DNA of 64,000 nt from Rhizobium sp. SSA_523 (GTDB lineage Bacteria > Pseudomonadota > Alphaproteobacteria > Rhizobiales > Rhizobiaceae), in assembly GCF_030435705.1 (NCBI RefSeq), contig NZ_CP129382.1:1116001-1180000 (forward strand), written 5' to 3'. Below the pieces are notes generated by a model. It was not told the DNA's origin, made no database searches, and was given only the letters and a program-made list of their open reading frames with translations. Below, one piece after another: positions 10,601 to 18,198 of this stretch (positions are counted from its first letter, which is position 1; each line of letters opens with the position of its first letter). A program made the translations under genes and the position numbers.

Positions 10601-12204
10601 TCTCCGGCCAGACCCTCACCCAGGTGGGCGGCATTGTCGGACGCTTCGACGAATATACGAAGGTGCTCGACCAGGCGAGCGAACTGCTCGGCGCGGCGCA
10701 ATCCAACCTCGCCAGCACGCTGACCGAGCGGCAGGATGCCCTGCGTGCCCTCTCCGTCGGCCTCGTCAAGCGCTCGGAAGAGATCGAAACCACCATGCGC
10801 AACCTCTCCGTGGTTGTGGATGGCGCCTTCCGCCAGACGGAAGAGCGCAGCCTGGAGGTCGGCCAGCGTCTGCGCGCCGATGTTGAGGGCTCCTTGGCCG
10901 AAATCGGCCGTGGCCTCAGCGAGACGGAAGACCGCGCCGCCAAGACGGCGGAAGGCATGCGCGCCGCCCTAAAGGGGGCCGGCGAAGAGGCGACCCGTTC
11001 GATCGAAACGACCTTGTCCTCGGCGGAACGACGCTCGCGCCAGCTCGCCGACCATATTCGCACCGGCATTGCCGGCTCGCTGACCGATGTCGAGCGTCTG
11101 ATGAGCGAAGCGGCCGGCAAGTCCGATCTGGCGGCCGCGCAGCTGCGAACCGCCTTGCAGGATGCCGTCGAGGATGCCATTGCGCGCTTCTCGGGTGCGA
11201 CCGACGAGATCCGCCGCTCTGCCGGCGAGATCCGCCAGGAACTGGATGCAACGCGCCAGGAACTGAAGCGCGGCGCCTTCGATCTTCCCGAAGAAGCCAA
11301 GGAGAGCGCAGCCGCCATGCGCCGCGCCGTCTCCGAACAGATCAAGGCCTTGCAGGACATCTCGGCCTTGGTCGGCCGCTCCGCCCAGAGCCTGGAAGTC
11401 TCCCAACCTGCTCCGGCCCAACCTGCCCCGGCTGCGCCGGCCCGGTCTGCCGCCGCCCCTGCCCCGACCCCGGCCCCGACCCTGGCCCAGGCGCCCGCCC
11501 CGGCTCCTGCTGCCAGCCAGCAGATCCCTCCGGCGCCCTCAGCCCCGCTCCGCCAGCAACCGCCCATGACGCAGGTTGCCGCACCGCGTGCACCGGTTGC
11601 CGCGCCGCAGGCCGCTCCTCGTCAGGATGCAGGGCTGGCAAACGGCCTGCGTGGCAGCCTGCCGGCAGAACGCCCCGCCCCGGTCTCCGCCCGGCCGGCT
11701 GAGCCCTTGCAGGGGGCGCAGTCCGGCGGCTGGATCAGCGATCTGTTGCGTGCCGCCTCTCGCGAGGAGCAGGACGAGGCACCGCCGGCGCGCCAGCCCG
11801 CCGCACGGCCTGCAGAACAGGCGCCGCAGCAGCGGGCCGGTGACCAGCGCAATCCGCGCCATATGGTGGAATCGCTGAATTCGCTGTCCGTCGATATTGC
11901 CCGCGCCATCGATCATGATGCGTCGGTCGATCTGTGGCGACGCTACCAGCGCGGCGAGCGCGACGTCTTCACGCGTCGCCTCTACACGCTGAAGGGCCAG
12001 CAGACCTTCGACGAGATCCAGCGCAAATATCAGCGCGAGCCGGAATTCCGCACCGCGGTCGACCGCTATATCGCCGATTTCGAAAAGCTTCTGGCCGATG
12101 TCGCGCGCACGGATCGCGACCGGAGCGTCACGCAGAGCTACCTGACCTCCGATACCGGCAAGGTCTATACCATGCTGGCGCATGCCTCGGGACGGTTCAC
12201 CTGA
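4687..12204 (+). CDS. gpr: GROWTH POLE RING (GPR/RgsE)-type giant apolipoprotein-like coiled-coil protein
   Basis: A 2505-residue protein. An acidic/Pro-rich cytoplasmic N-terminus (1-112) is followed by two hydrophobic segments (about 115-137 and 150-177), then some 2000 residues of amphipathic alpha-helix rich in Glu, Arg, Ser and Leu, like apolipoprotein A/E repeats. Residues 715-1242 are eight near-identical 66-residue tandem repeats. A Pro/Ala-rich linker (about 2237-2385) leads to a conserved C-terminal domain (2389-2505). This is the architecture of Agrobacterium GPR (about 2115 residues) and Sinorhizobium RgsE, inner-membrane proteins that form a ring at the growth pole and are needed for unipolar growth and rod shape. 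Function here is by homology. The greater length is at least partly explained by the repeat block. GAGG at 4674-4677 supports the start. Confidence 0.88.
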   Translation: MAKKPHSESIDETAFQALEDALKIDFNDEPQPRAAPKTTSVPKPREAPVKDTSDQRSASAQRRGQPADQPRPAPSEQVAPRSPAFEPANDSGRRATTTILRTLESGSMRAALRNASIVSVLWACGALGLAQLLYGTQLWQLSSVAELIGMPGVLAVLIGMLVPIMLFFAFAIMMARAQDLRNAARSMAEVALRLAEPETIATDRIMSVGQAVRREVSAMNEGIERTIARATELETLVHSEVTALERSYADNELRVRGLVHELGSERDAIVNHAERIRSSIVDAHDQLKEDLSLATEEIGVRLATSGEAFASMIETRAATLMEKSNAAGEALGSLLSAKTDSLLTALTSSGAALAHEFDSRLEHLGSTLSARGDEIVKSFETRASTLDASTEKLNAALADRTRMLNETLLARTREITETLSGGERTMTGSLDTVLTSLNRSLDEKGASFRQSLQTAVDESVMDLDLRTGLFEERLQGTIGQLSATFDNGLDEFTSAFDQRAGSLGSKLTESLQRISETVNGGSDSIEGILSTSIERIGSAMTGHSLALATTLGTSQELLDQTLERSSGQIGEILDGRTRSLTAQLEERNRLLNEGLESRSRSLIEDLDSRSRSLADDLDDRSLQLASTLATQSAVLSENVATAHERIGAVLTEQTGRFTSTLEESQSRFANTVSDRSTAIIDAVAGSQKQFAEVLDTRTTALEAAVSGAPEKLASLLDTRIGSMGEVLSEGHNRIEADLGRRMNELGEIVGGAGERIADTFDDRTMALTTTLSVTEDRLANLMDSRIESMSGKLAEGQNRIEADLGRRMNELGEIVGGAGERIADTFDDRTMALTTTLSVTEDRLANLMDSRIESMSGKLAEGHDRIEADLGRRMNELGEIVGGAGDRIAATFDDRTTSLTTSLSATETRLSNLMDSRIESMSGTLAEGHQRIEADLGRRMNELGEIVGGAGDRIAETFDDRTMALTTTLSVTEDRLSNLMDSRIESMSGKLAEGQKQIEADLGRRMNELGEIVGGAGDRIAETFDDRTMALTASLSVTEDRLSNLMDSRIESLSGRLTESQKQIEADLGRRMNELGEIVGGAGERIAETFDDRTMALTTTLSVTEDRLSNFMDSRIESLSGKLAESQKQIEGDLGRRMNELGEIVGGAGERIAETFDDRTMALTTTLSVTEDRLSNLMDSRIERMSGKLAEGHDRIDANLGRRMNELGEIVGGAGDRIAETLDDRALSLSAAIALSEDRLTSVIDEKAGTLAAAVESADARIAQSFAERADVLRNTYDENRARLEQTLAERNAEISRTLSFGSEVIDRSVGTAANRIEEALSTSTDRFERSLGDGIGRVEGVIGNGEQRMSSLIGSAGDEIGRTLDDRHERLRTTLDERRTQIAATLDDANSQIGDMLFDQATTIGTTIATSAGILEMTLENQQESLRGVIDSVSGDLESRLQNTAGDIANRLGDAAREVSASADSFSSRVEETIGGVSATLSETGQRIETTFAGLEDRMRVQVETVSSAVDAAGQTLSERLSERAGELERISTSSLGRLAETVEKGTAEFERITEHADARLSGSFDTGTARVDERLTTMDRAISIGLDNVSRTIEGKASSLATSLRDAVTTAARELDTEAMRSAEELSRVSAEFSAQVEARNAEFARALDERSNEITGRIGETQNRLAGQAAAVAQAFSDAGNSIMHKVSEAESLVRKQVGSISGSLDEAGRELDARGEAIRASLSQTAQTVTAALQSVDETLAGRSDSLRSSLSQTASDIDAAMAAVDKALEARGEAIRASLDDRSRDLNSMLASRSAELSRLIDEKAKPLVDHYAETGRTAAERLASAAGEGTERLVAAAELNAQRLRQENGALVEAITARTNETLSAISERTQQAAGTLRNVEQSLSANVGDLITRLESSNTGIAALVETAAREIGVTIDRATAELSAADEKLDQSASRFSEKASQAADMVSSSSRLLENNVDRLSHISGQTLTQVGGIVGRFDEYTKVLDQASELLGAAQSNLASTLTERQDALRALSVGLVKRSEEIETTMRNLSVVVDGAFRQTEERSLEVGQRLRADVEGSLAEIGRGLSETEDRAAKTAEGMRAALKGAGEEATRSIETTLSSAERRSRQLADHIRTGIAGSLTDVERLMSEAAGKSDLAAAQLRTALQDAVEDAIARFSGATDEIRRSAGEIRQELDATRQELKRGAFDLPEEAKESAAAMRRAVSEQIKALQDISALVGRSAQSLEVSQPAPAQPAPAAPARSAAAPAPTPAPTLAQAPAPAPAASQQIPPAPSAPLRQQPPMTQVAAPRAPVAAPQAAPRQDAGLANGLRGSLPAERPAPVSARPAEPLQGAQSGGWISDLLRAASREEQDEAPPARQPAARPAEQAPQQRAGDQRNPRHMVESLNSLSVDIARAIDHDASVDLWRRYQRGERDVFTRRLYTLKGQQTFDEIQRKYQREPEFRTAVDRYIADFEKLLADVARTDRDRSVTQSYLTSDTGKVYTMLAHASGRFT
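6829..8412 (+). repeat. eight tandem copies of a 198-bp (66-residue) repeat inside gpr
   Basis: The segment encoding RIEADLGRRMNELGEIVGG recurs at exact 198-bp spacing (6883, 7081, 7279, 7477, 7675, 7873, 8071, 8269). Inner copies are nearly identical, while the first and last have drifted. Because 198 is a multiple of 3, gain or loss of copies keeps the frame. Confidence 0.95.
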
Positions 12205-12276
12205 GCGACCGCCTCTCAGCAGGTTTCGGAAACGCGTCCCACGGTTTTCCGACCCGAACCTGCGTTACAACAATGA

Positions 12277-12321
12277 GCTAAGCGGACGAAGCGTTGGCAG
12301 GCCAATGCAAGTCCGCTTAGC
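12277..12321. repeat. two-tier inverted repeat downstream of gpr
   Basis: GCTAAGCGGAC (12277-12287) pairs perfectly with GTCCGCTTAGC (12311-12321). The loop itself holds a 7-bp stem GCGTTGG/CCAATGC with a CAGG loop and one G-T wobble. No T tract follows, so it may be a processing or stability element, or part of a small RNA, rather than a terminator on its own. Confidence 0.6.
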
Positions 12322-12344
12322 CTCACATGATCCGTCCTCGCAAT

Positions 12345-12372
12345 ACGGCCGCCTCATCAAGGCGGCCGTTTG
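12345..12372 (+). terminator. probable Rho-independent terminator of gpr
   Basis: ACGGCCGCC (12345-12353), loop TCATCAA, GGCGGCCGT (12361-12369), a 9-bp stem followed by TTTG. It is 140 bases after the gpr stop. Confidence 0.65.
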
Positions 12373-12559
12373 CATTGGCCACCTGCCCTCGCTTTGAGGC
12401 GTCTGTCTCACGCTCTCCGTCACAGATCGGCGCGTACCTCGTCGCCCGCAGTCGACGGGAGACACCAGCGAGCCTTGCAGGAGAGACGCGGACCGCAAGG
12501 GCATGCTTCGCAGCGCTGATGCAGCACGCTCGTGAGTGGTTTGGCCGAGACGTCAAACA

Positions 12560-12590
12560 GCAAAGGCCGGGATCGATGCCCGGCCTTTGC
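12560..12590. repeat. 12-bp stem hairpin
   Basis: GCAAAGGCCGGG (12560-12571), loop ATCGATG, CCCGGCCTTTGC (12579-12590). The symmetric ends mean it could act as a terminator on either strand. It directly abuts the palindromic element that follows. Confidence 0.7.
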
Positions 12591-12598
12591 GTCCAGAT

Positions 12599-12889
12599 CC
12601 TGATTGAGTTTTGACCCTAGGGTCAAAACTCAATCAGGTTTCGGGCGTGGCGCGAGCGGATTTTGTTTGCGAATAGGAGAAGAGGCTGCCGTGGAGCAAC
12701 ACTCCACAAAGCCTTTTCGACGCCTTCGCAGGCAAAATCCGCCGCGTCCCGCAGGGCTATGGCGAAAATCGTCCATTTCCACGTCGCGAAGCCTTGATGG
12801 ATATCGGATCCACCGGCGGCTTCGCTCCTCAAACTGAACGATTTTCTCTCATACCACGCGCCAAATCCTGATTGAGTTTTGACCCTAGA
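12599..12889. mobile_element. MITE-like element with long inverted repeats
   Basis: The motif CCTGATTGAGTTTTGACCC occurs three times: forward at 12599, reverse-complemented in the second half of the 40-bp perfect palindrome 12599-12638, and forward again from about 12866. The copies at 12617-12638 and 12866-12887 form inverted termini of a roughly 270-bp non-coding unit, and similarity extends imperfectly past the 22 matching bases (GGGCGTGG versus GGCGCGTGG). No transposase is encoded. The right end lies only a few bases beyond the stop of the auxiliary lipoprotein gene and may supply its 3' flank. Confidence 0.6.
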
Positions 12890-13529
12890 GAGATCTCAGC
12901 GTCCAGTCGACGATCTCCGCGCCGACCTTGGCGAAGGCGGCGTTGATGGAGGCGACGAACTGGGCGTTTTCCGCACCTCGCACCGGAACCGTGGCCCGGA
13001 AGACCCGCTGGGCCCGCACCGTGCCATTGCGGTCGTTGAGAAGCTTGGCGGAGATCTCCACACGTGCCACGTCGGCGCCGCTGGTATCGATCTCGAAGGC
13101 GCGGATGTCGGTCACCACCTGATAGTCGATGGCGAGGCCCTGGCCGGGCTGGCCCACGCCGCCGAGCTTGCCGGTATTTTCGAAGGCCTCGACGAGCTTG
13201 GACTGCACCATGCGCGGCAGGCTGTCGCCCCATTGCGAATTGGCCAGATACTGGATTTCCGAGGGCGAGACCCGCACCACGACCTGCGAACTGTCGAGCG
13301 ATTTCAGCGCCGTGGGAACCGGGACGAGGATCTGCCGGTTGCGGGCCGAGGGGCCATCGGCCATCGGCGCGACCGAGAGGTCGAAGGTATCATTATTGGC
13401 CTTCGTGCCGCAGCCGGCCAGAAGCGCGGCCGCCAGAGGCAGCGCGAGCAGGACCCGCGGGATCGAACGGCTTTCGACAGAGCTGGCCACGGTCATCTTC
13501 CCTTTTGAAACTCTCTGGATGTCACTCAT
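12885..13529 (-). CDS. ABC-type transport auxiliary lipoprotein (PqiC-like)
   Basis: A 214-residue lipoprotein: the signal segment VLLALPLAAALLAGC contains a lipobox with the cysteine at about residue 40. The mature part, with the TFDLSVAP opening and the ILVPVPTALKSLDSSQVVVR strand, matches the family of auxiliary outer-membrane lipoproteins that accompany MCE transporters. Its ATG overlaps the stop of the MCE gene by one base (TGATG). A second ATG 11 codons in (MTVASSVES) gives a more typical signal-peptide length. It is the last gene of the operon mlaE-mlaF-mlaD-lipoprotein. Confidence 0.85.
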   Translation of the reverse strand: MSDIQRVSKGKMTVASSVESRSIPRVLLALPLAAALLAGCGTKANNDTFDLSVAPMADGPSARNRQILVPVPTALKSLDSSQVVVRVSPSEIQYLANSQWGDSLPRMVQSKLVEAFENTGKLGGVGQPGQGLAIDYQVVTDIRAFEIDTSGADVARVEISAKLLNDRNGTVRAQRVFRATVPVRGAENAQFVASINAAFAKVGAEIVDWTLRSL

Positions 13530-14899
13530 CAGCGCCGCGTCCTGCCGTCATATTCCTTGACGGTCTCGCCGCCAAAGATCAGGCGCTGCGGGTTCTGATC
13601 GAAATTGGTGATGGTACGGTTGAGATTGTCCACCGTCTGACGGGTATCGGTGATCAGCGACTGGACCTCCCTGAGGCCCGTGCCGGAGAAGCGCGACAGA
13701 TTGTCGGCGATCGGCCCGATCCGCGAATTCAGGTTGTCGGCCGTGGCGCGGATGGATTGCAGCGTCTTCTGGGCTTCGGCAAAGAGGCCCTGATCGTCTG
13801 CGCCGCTGACCATGCCGTCCACCTTGGCCAGAATGCCGTCGACGCGGTTGGATGCCTGGTTCAGCTTCTGCGCCAGATCGGTGAAGTTCTCGATCGCGCG
13901 GTTGATCTCGTCGCGCTTGTCGGCCACGCCGTCCACCACCTGTCGCGCCGAGGCGATGGCGCCGCGGGCATCGGCCGAGGCCGCGGTGATATTGTCGACG
14001 GCATTGTTGACCTTGCCGGGATTGACGGCGGCGAGCAGGCTGTCGGCGCGCTTCAGCACCGTCTGGGCATCGGCGCTCGCCCTGCTGAAGCCTGAGGCGG
14101 CGTCCCGCACCTCAGTCATGATCGGCGCGATCTGGCCGGTTGCCTGCGCCACGTCCCCGGAGACCTTTTCCGCATTGGACAGGATATTGTTGACCTTCTG
14201 CGCATCGACGGCGCGCACCAGGCTGTCGACGGCACCCAGCGTCGAATCGAGACGTTCGGAGACGGTGTTGAAGGTGCCGGAGAGCGAGGACAGGCTCTGC
14301 AGGAACTCGTCGATCGCGCTGGAATTCTCGCTGAGTGCCGCCGTGAAGGTCTCGGCATGCTGGATGGTCTTCGTGAGCGGGCCGCGCGCATCGGTGACGA
14401 ATCCCTGGATCTGGCCGATCGCATCATCGGCGCGCTGGAGGATCTTGTCGGCGGTCGCCAGAAGATTGGTCACGCTCGACTGATCGGCGATCAGCACGGC
14501 CGGCCGGCCGGTTTCCTCCGCCTTCTTGAGAAGGTTTTCCTCACCCGTATTGCCGCCCGAAAGCTCGATATAGGCAGCACCGGTCAGCCCCTGCACTTCC
14601 AGCACGGCCTTGGTGGAGGGATAGACCGGCGCGCTGGTCTGCACCTCGGTGAAGGCGATGGAATAGCGCGGATCCTCGGGATCGATTCGCAGATTGCGCA
14701 CCGTACCGACGGCAATACCATTGAACCGCACGGCCGAGCCGACGGACAGGCCATTGGCCGAACCCGGAATGCGGATCGCCAGTTCGGCGGTCGGTCCACC
14801 CCGGCCGAACTGCGCCATCCAGTAGACAAAGCCGAAGGCGGCAAGAACGACCAGCAGCGTGAAGAAGCCGACAAGGGCGTAATTGGCTTTGGTTTCCAT
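13529..14899 (-). CDS. mlaD: MCE-domain substrate-binding protein, MlaD-like
   Basis: A 456-residue periplasmic protein anchored by one N-terminal helix (YALVGFFTLLVVLAAFGFVYW, about 7-27). One MCE domain follows (about 38-115, with the LSVGSAVRFNGIAVGTV strand), then a long helical C-terminal part with repeated Asp/Asn-rich heptads. MCE rings form the lipid channel between the permease and the outer membrane. The extended helical tail is longer than in E. coli MlaD (about 180 residues) and fits the longer alphaproteobacterial type. It sits five bases after the ATPase gene. Confidence 0.88.
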   Translation of the reverse strand: METKANYALVGFFTLLVVLAAFGFVYWMAQFGRGGPTAELAIRIPGSANGLSVGSAVRFNGIAVGTVRNLRIDPEDPRYSIAFTEVQTSAPVYPSTKAVLEVQGLTGAAYIELSGGNTGEENLLKKAEETGRPAVLIADQSSVTNLLATADKILQRADDAIGQIQGFVTDARGPLTKTIQHAETFTAALSENSSAIDEFLQSLSSLSGTFNTVSERLDSTLGAVDSLVRAVDAQKVNNILSNAEKVSGDVAQATGQIAPIMTEVRDAASGFSRASADAQTVLKRADSLLAAVNPGKVNNAVDNITAASADARGAIASARQVVDGVADKRDEINRAIENFTDLAQKLNQASNRVDGILAKVDGMVSGADDQGLFAEAQKTLQSIRATADNLNSRIGPIADNLSRFSGTGLREVQSLITDTRQTVDNLNRTITNFDQNPQRLIFGGETVKEYDGRTRR

Positions 14900-14904
14900 G
14901 GCTC

Positions 14905-15744
14905 TTACTTTCCTGGCGCGGCGCTTTCGAGCGCCTCGTCGGTTACGATTGAACGGGCCCGCTTGCCCCTGAAATAGGATTTCACCCAGGGATCGTCGCA
15001 GGCGAGCATATCCTCGAGCGTGCCTTCGATCAGCACGCGCTTCTGTCCCAAAACGGCGATACGGTCGCAGACGGAAAACAGGCTGTCGAGATCATGCGTC
15101 ACCATATAGACGGTGAGACCCAGCGTGTCGCGCAGCCTGGCGATCAATTGATCGAATTCCGCCGCACCGATCGGATCGAGGCCCGATGTCGGCTCGTCGA
15201 GAAAGACCAGATCCGGATCCAGCGCCAGCGCCCTGGCAAGCGCTGCGCGCTTGATCATGCCGCCGGACAGTTCGGAGGGATATTTGTCCGCCGCATCGGC
15301 GGCAAGCCCGACCATTTCGATCTTGAGATACGCAAGCTCATCCATCAGCGATTGCGGCAGGTCCAGGTATTCGCGCATCGGAACCTGGATATTCTCCTTC
15401 ACCGTTAGGGAGGAGAAGAGCGCGCCGTGCTGGAAGAGGACGCCCATGCGCATGTCGAGCGCCATGCGCTCTTCCTTGCTGGCATTTTCGTAATCGACGC
15501 CGAGAATACGAATGGAGCCGGAGCGATGCGGCACAAGCTTCAGCACCGTGCGCATCAGGACCGACTTTCCGGTGCCGGACGCGCCGACGAAACCGAGGAT
15601 CTCGCCGCGATAGACATCCAGGTCGAGATGGTCGAGCACGGTCTTGGAGCCGAAGGCGACGGTCAGGTCGCGCACGGACAGGATCACCCGGTCATCGTCC
15701 GGATGGTCCTGAATGGCAACGGCATCGGTGTCTTGAACGGCCAT
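14905..15744 (-). CDS. mlaF: ABC transporter ATP-binding protein, MlaF-like
   Basis: The cytoplasmic ATPase of the lipid transporter, 279 residues from the ATG at 15744. It shows Walker A GASGTGKS (54-61), a Q-loop LFQHGALFSSLTV, the signature SELSGGMIKRAALARAL, Walker B DLVFLDEPTSGLDP and the switch histidine in VTHDLDS. The LSGGM variant and the FSSLTV segment are typical of the Mla/TGD3 branch. The ATG at 15744 is preferred to 15792 because the 16 extra residues would overlap mlaE and lack similarity. It starts seven bases after the permease stop. Confidence 0.92.
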   Translation of the reverse strand: MAVQDTDAVAIQDHPDDDRVILSVRDLTVAFGSKTVLDHLDLDVYRGEILGFVGASGTGKSVLMRTVLKLVPHRSGSIRILGVDYENASKEERMALDMRMGVLFQHGALFSSLTVKENIQVPMREYLDLPQSLMDELAYLKIEMVGLAADAADKYPSELSGGMIKRAALARALALDPDLVFLDEPTSGLDPIGAAEFDQLIARLRDTLGLTVYMVTHDLDSLFSVCDRIAVLGQKRVLIEGTLEDMLACDDPWVKSYFRGKRARSIVTDEALESAAPGK

Positions 15745-15751
15745 GAAACCC

Positions 15752-16912
15752 TTAAAAGTCGATTGCGGAGTAGAAGATTGCGAAAAGCGCATCCATCAGG
15801 ATCACCACGAAGATCGCTTTGACGACGGAGGCCGTGACATGCTGGCCGAGCGATTCGGCGCTTCCACCCACTTTCATTCCTTCGACCGCCGAGACAATCC
15901 CGATGGCCAGCGCCATGAACGGCGCCTTGATCATGCCGGCGGCCACGGAAGTGTAATCGACGGCTTCGTGCAGCCGCGTCAGGAAGGTCTCGAAGGTAAT
16001 GCCGGAATAGGCCCAGGCCACCACCGCCGCGCCATAAAGGGCGGAGAAATTGGCGATGATGGTGAGGAGCGGCAGGGCGATGGTGAGCGCCACGAGCCGC
16101 GGAAAGACCAGCACGCCGACCGGGTTGAGACCGATGACGGTAAGCGCGTCGATCTCCTCGCGCATCTTCATCGAGCCGATCTCGGCGGTGATCGCACTGC
16201 CGGACCGGCCGGCAATCATGATGGCGGTCAGCAGCACGCCGATCTCGCGCAGCTGCAGGATGCCGACCAGGTCGACCACGAAGAGCTCCGCGCCGAAATA
16301 TCGCAGCTGGAAAGCGCCCTGCTGCGCGATGATCGCGCCGATCAGGAAAGACATCAGCACGATGATCGGAACGGCACGCACGCCCATCCGGTCGATATGG
16401 GTGACGACGGAGGCGGCCGAAATACTGGAGCCGCGCCCCACCTTCACCTGGCCGCCGGCCACCGCCGAACCGAGAATGTGCATGCCGGCAACCGCATCGC
16501 CGGCCAGTTCGACAATGGCCTTGCCGGCTGGCTCGAAGAGGCGCTGAAACAGGGTGCGTCTGTCTTTTTCCGAGGCGGGGCCGGCCGGCTCCTTGTCCGG
16601 CAGGGCATCCAGCAGCTCGCCGAGCGCCTGGCTGGCGCCGGTCACTTCCACCGTGCGGCCAGCCGCCTGCTGGCGCAGGATCATCCGCCGGATCAGCCAG
16701 GCACCGGACGTGTCGATAAAATCAATGCCGGACGCATCGACGGTCAGCGCTCCGGAACCGCCATGCTCATGCCGGGCGAGCTCGCGCAAAACACCGCTGA
16801 TGGCGCGGTTGCGCCAATCGCCCGACAGCACAAGACGTTCCGCCCCAGTGCCGGAAGAAGCCGTCTCAATGGCGGCAGGTCGCTCGTCGGCCGCTTTGGG
16901 CTTCACAGTCAT
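15752..16912 (-). CDS. mlaE: STAS domain-MlaE permease fusion
   Basis: A 386-residue inner-membrane protein. Residues 1 to about 110 form an STAS-like domain (DASGIDFIDTSGAWLIRRM), a role played by the separate MlaB in E. coli. The rest is the MlaE permease with the conserved helix segments VLMSFLIGAIIAQQGAFQLR, the cytoplasmic loop EIGSMKMREEIDALTVIGLNP and several membrane helices to the C-terminus. The start is ATG 16912; the longer frame upstream runs antisense through the epimerase gene. It is the first gene of the Mla operon, and its promoter lies in the 90 bases shared with the epimerase gene. Confidence 0.92.
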   Translation of the reverse strand: MTVKPKAADERPAAIETASSGTGAERLVLSGDWRNRAISGVLRELARHEHGGSGALTVDASGIDFIDTSGAWLIRRMILRQQAAGRTVEVTGASQALGELLDALPDKEPAGPASEKDRRTLFQRLFEPAGKAIVELAGDAVAGMHILGSAVAGGQVKVGRGSSISAASVVTHIDRMGVRAVPIIVLMSFLIGAIIAQQGAFQLRYFGAELFVVDLVGILQLREIGVLLTAIMIAGRSGSAITAEIGSMKMREEIDALTVIGLNPVGVLVFPRLVALTIALPLLTIIANFSALYGAAVVAWAYSGITFETFLTRLHEAVDYTSVAAGMIKAPFMALAIGIVSAVEGMKVGGSAESLGQHVTASVVKAIFVVILMDALFAIFYSAIDF

Positions 16913-17518
16913 GTCTTGCTCGAACACATGGTTGAACCTTTCGGTCAGACGGGCAATATAACCACCCGCTTTCGAATTGCCATGCGCCGGACAAGGAAAT
17001 CCATGTCGCGTCACCTCAAAGTCACAACTGAAATCTTCCCCATCGCCGGCGCATTCACCATCTCGCGCGGATCGAAAACCGAAGCGCATGTCGTCACCTG
17101 CACCATCGCGGCGGACGGCCCGGCGGGACCTGCAATCGGAAGTGGCGAATGCGTTCCCTATGCGCGCTATGGTGAAAGCGTCGAAGGCGTGGCGGCCGCC
17201 ATTGCCGCCATGGCCGATCCCATTGCGCAAGGGCTTGACCGCGAGGGGCTTCGCAGCGCCATGCCCGCCGGCGCCGCGCGCAATGCCGTGGATTGCGCGC
17301 TATGGGATCTGGAGGCGAAACGCACGGGGCAAAGCGTGGCAAGCCTCATCGCGCCGGATGCCGGCCCCCTGGTCACGGCCTTCACCATATCGCTGGCAAC
17401 GCCGGAGGCGATGGCAGCCCAGGCCGCTGCCAATGCGCATCGGCCGCTGTTGAAGGTGAAGGTGGGGACGGGCGAAGACGAATCGCGCATCCGCGCCGTG
17501 CGCCAGGCGGCACCCGAT

Positions 17519-17633
17519 TCGACCATCCTGCTCGATGCCAATGAGGGGTGGACGGCACAGACGATCGAGCGCCACCTGGCCGTGGCAGAGGAAACGCGGA
17601 TCGCCCTGATCGAGCAGCCGCTGAAGGCCGGTG
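17519..17633 (+). repeat. 115-bp direct repeat, copy 1, inside the epimerase gene
   Basis: It matches 17722-17836 with one base difference (GAAACG versus GAAGCG). The 88 bases between the copies look like a rearranged version of the sequence following copy 2. Confidence 0.95.
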
Positions 17634-17721
17634 CCATTCGCGCATCCGCGCCGTTCCCGTCTGCGCGCCATCATGGCCTGGCGCACGGGACCGCCGATGC
17701 CGTCACGACCGTGACGCAGGC

Positions 17722-17836
17722 TCGACCATCCTGCTCGATGCCAATGAGGGGTGGACGGCACAGACGATCGAGCGCCACCTGGCCGTGGCAGAGGAAGCGC
17801 GGATCGCCCTGATCGAGCAGCCGCTGAAGGCCGGTG
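17722..17836 (+). repeat. 115-bp direct repeat, copy 2, inside the epimerase gene
   Basis: Second copy of 17519-17633, offset 203 bp. The sequence after this copy reads on into the intact C-terminal half of the epimerase. Confidence 0.95.
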
Positions 17837-18198
17837 ATGATGCCATTCTCGCACGCATCCGCCGGGCCGTTCCCGTCTGCGCCGATGAGAGCGTGCATGC
17901 GACGCAGGACCTGGCGCAGCTGAGGGACCGTTATGATGCCGTCAACATCAAGCTGGACAAGACCGGCGGCTTGACCGAAGCGCTCGAGATGAAGCGCGAG
18001 GCCGAGCGGCTCGGCTTCACGATCATAGTCGGCTGCATGCTGGCCAGCTCGCTCTCCATGGCGCCCGCCGTGCTCCTGGCGCAAGGCTGCGCCTTTGCCG
18101 ATCTGGATGGCCCCCTGCTGCTCTCCCGCGACCGGCAACCGGCGCTGCGCTACGAAGGATCCCTCGTCTTTCCGCCGGAGCCGCCGCTCTGGGGCTGA

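Larger units (their letters stand above)
12205..12884. other. intergenic mosaic of palindromes between gpr and the Mla operon
   Basis: No supported gene in 680 bases; the short frames here have no start signals or recognisable products. In order it holds a two-tier hairpin (12277-12321), a terminator (12345-12369), a GC-rich hairpin (12560-12590), a 40-bp perfect palindrome (12599-12638) and a MITE-like element ending near 12889, each listed separately. The stretch 12385-12555 shows nothing I can name. Confidence 0.6.
17003..18198 (+). pseudogene. dipeptide epimerase (enolase superfamily), broken by an internal duplication
   Basis: The N-terminal half (from ATG 17003, AAGGA just upstream) and the C-terminal half read in different frames. 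They have enolase-superfamily features of L-Ala-D/L-Glu epimerases: the KVKVG lysine motif, LDANEGW, IEQPL, CADES and the NIKLDKTGG lysine motif. A 115-bp stretch occurs twice (17519-17633 and 17722-17836), offset by 203 bp, which shifts the frame. Removing 17519-17721 restores one 330-residue protein of normal family length. The intact enzyme would act in murein-peptide recycling. It is either a recent inactivation or an assembly artefact. Confidence 0.85.

Noticed and set aside
5083..10701. 1872-codon open frame antisense to gpr
   Set aside because: It comes from the repetitive, high-GC codon pattern of the gpr repeats. It has no ribosome-binding site or recognisable family, while the plus-strand protein matches a known architecture.
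12277..12321. tRNA gene or integron attC site
   Set aside because: It lacks a cloverleaf, anticodon arm and TTC loop, and the ends do not match the RYYYAAC/GTTRRRY attC core.
12327..12614. 95-codon plus-strand frame in the gpr downstream region
   Set aside because: It reads through two hairpins, has no ribosome-binding site and an Arg/Ala/Ser-biased composition typical of non-coding high-GC DNA.
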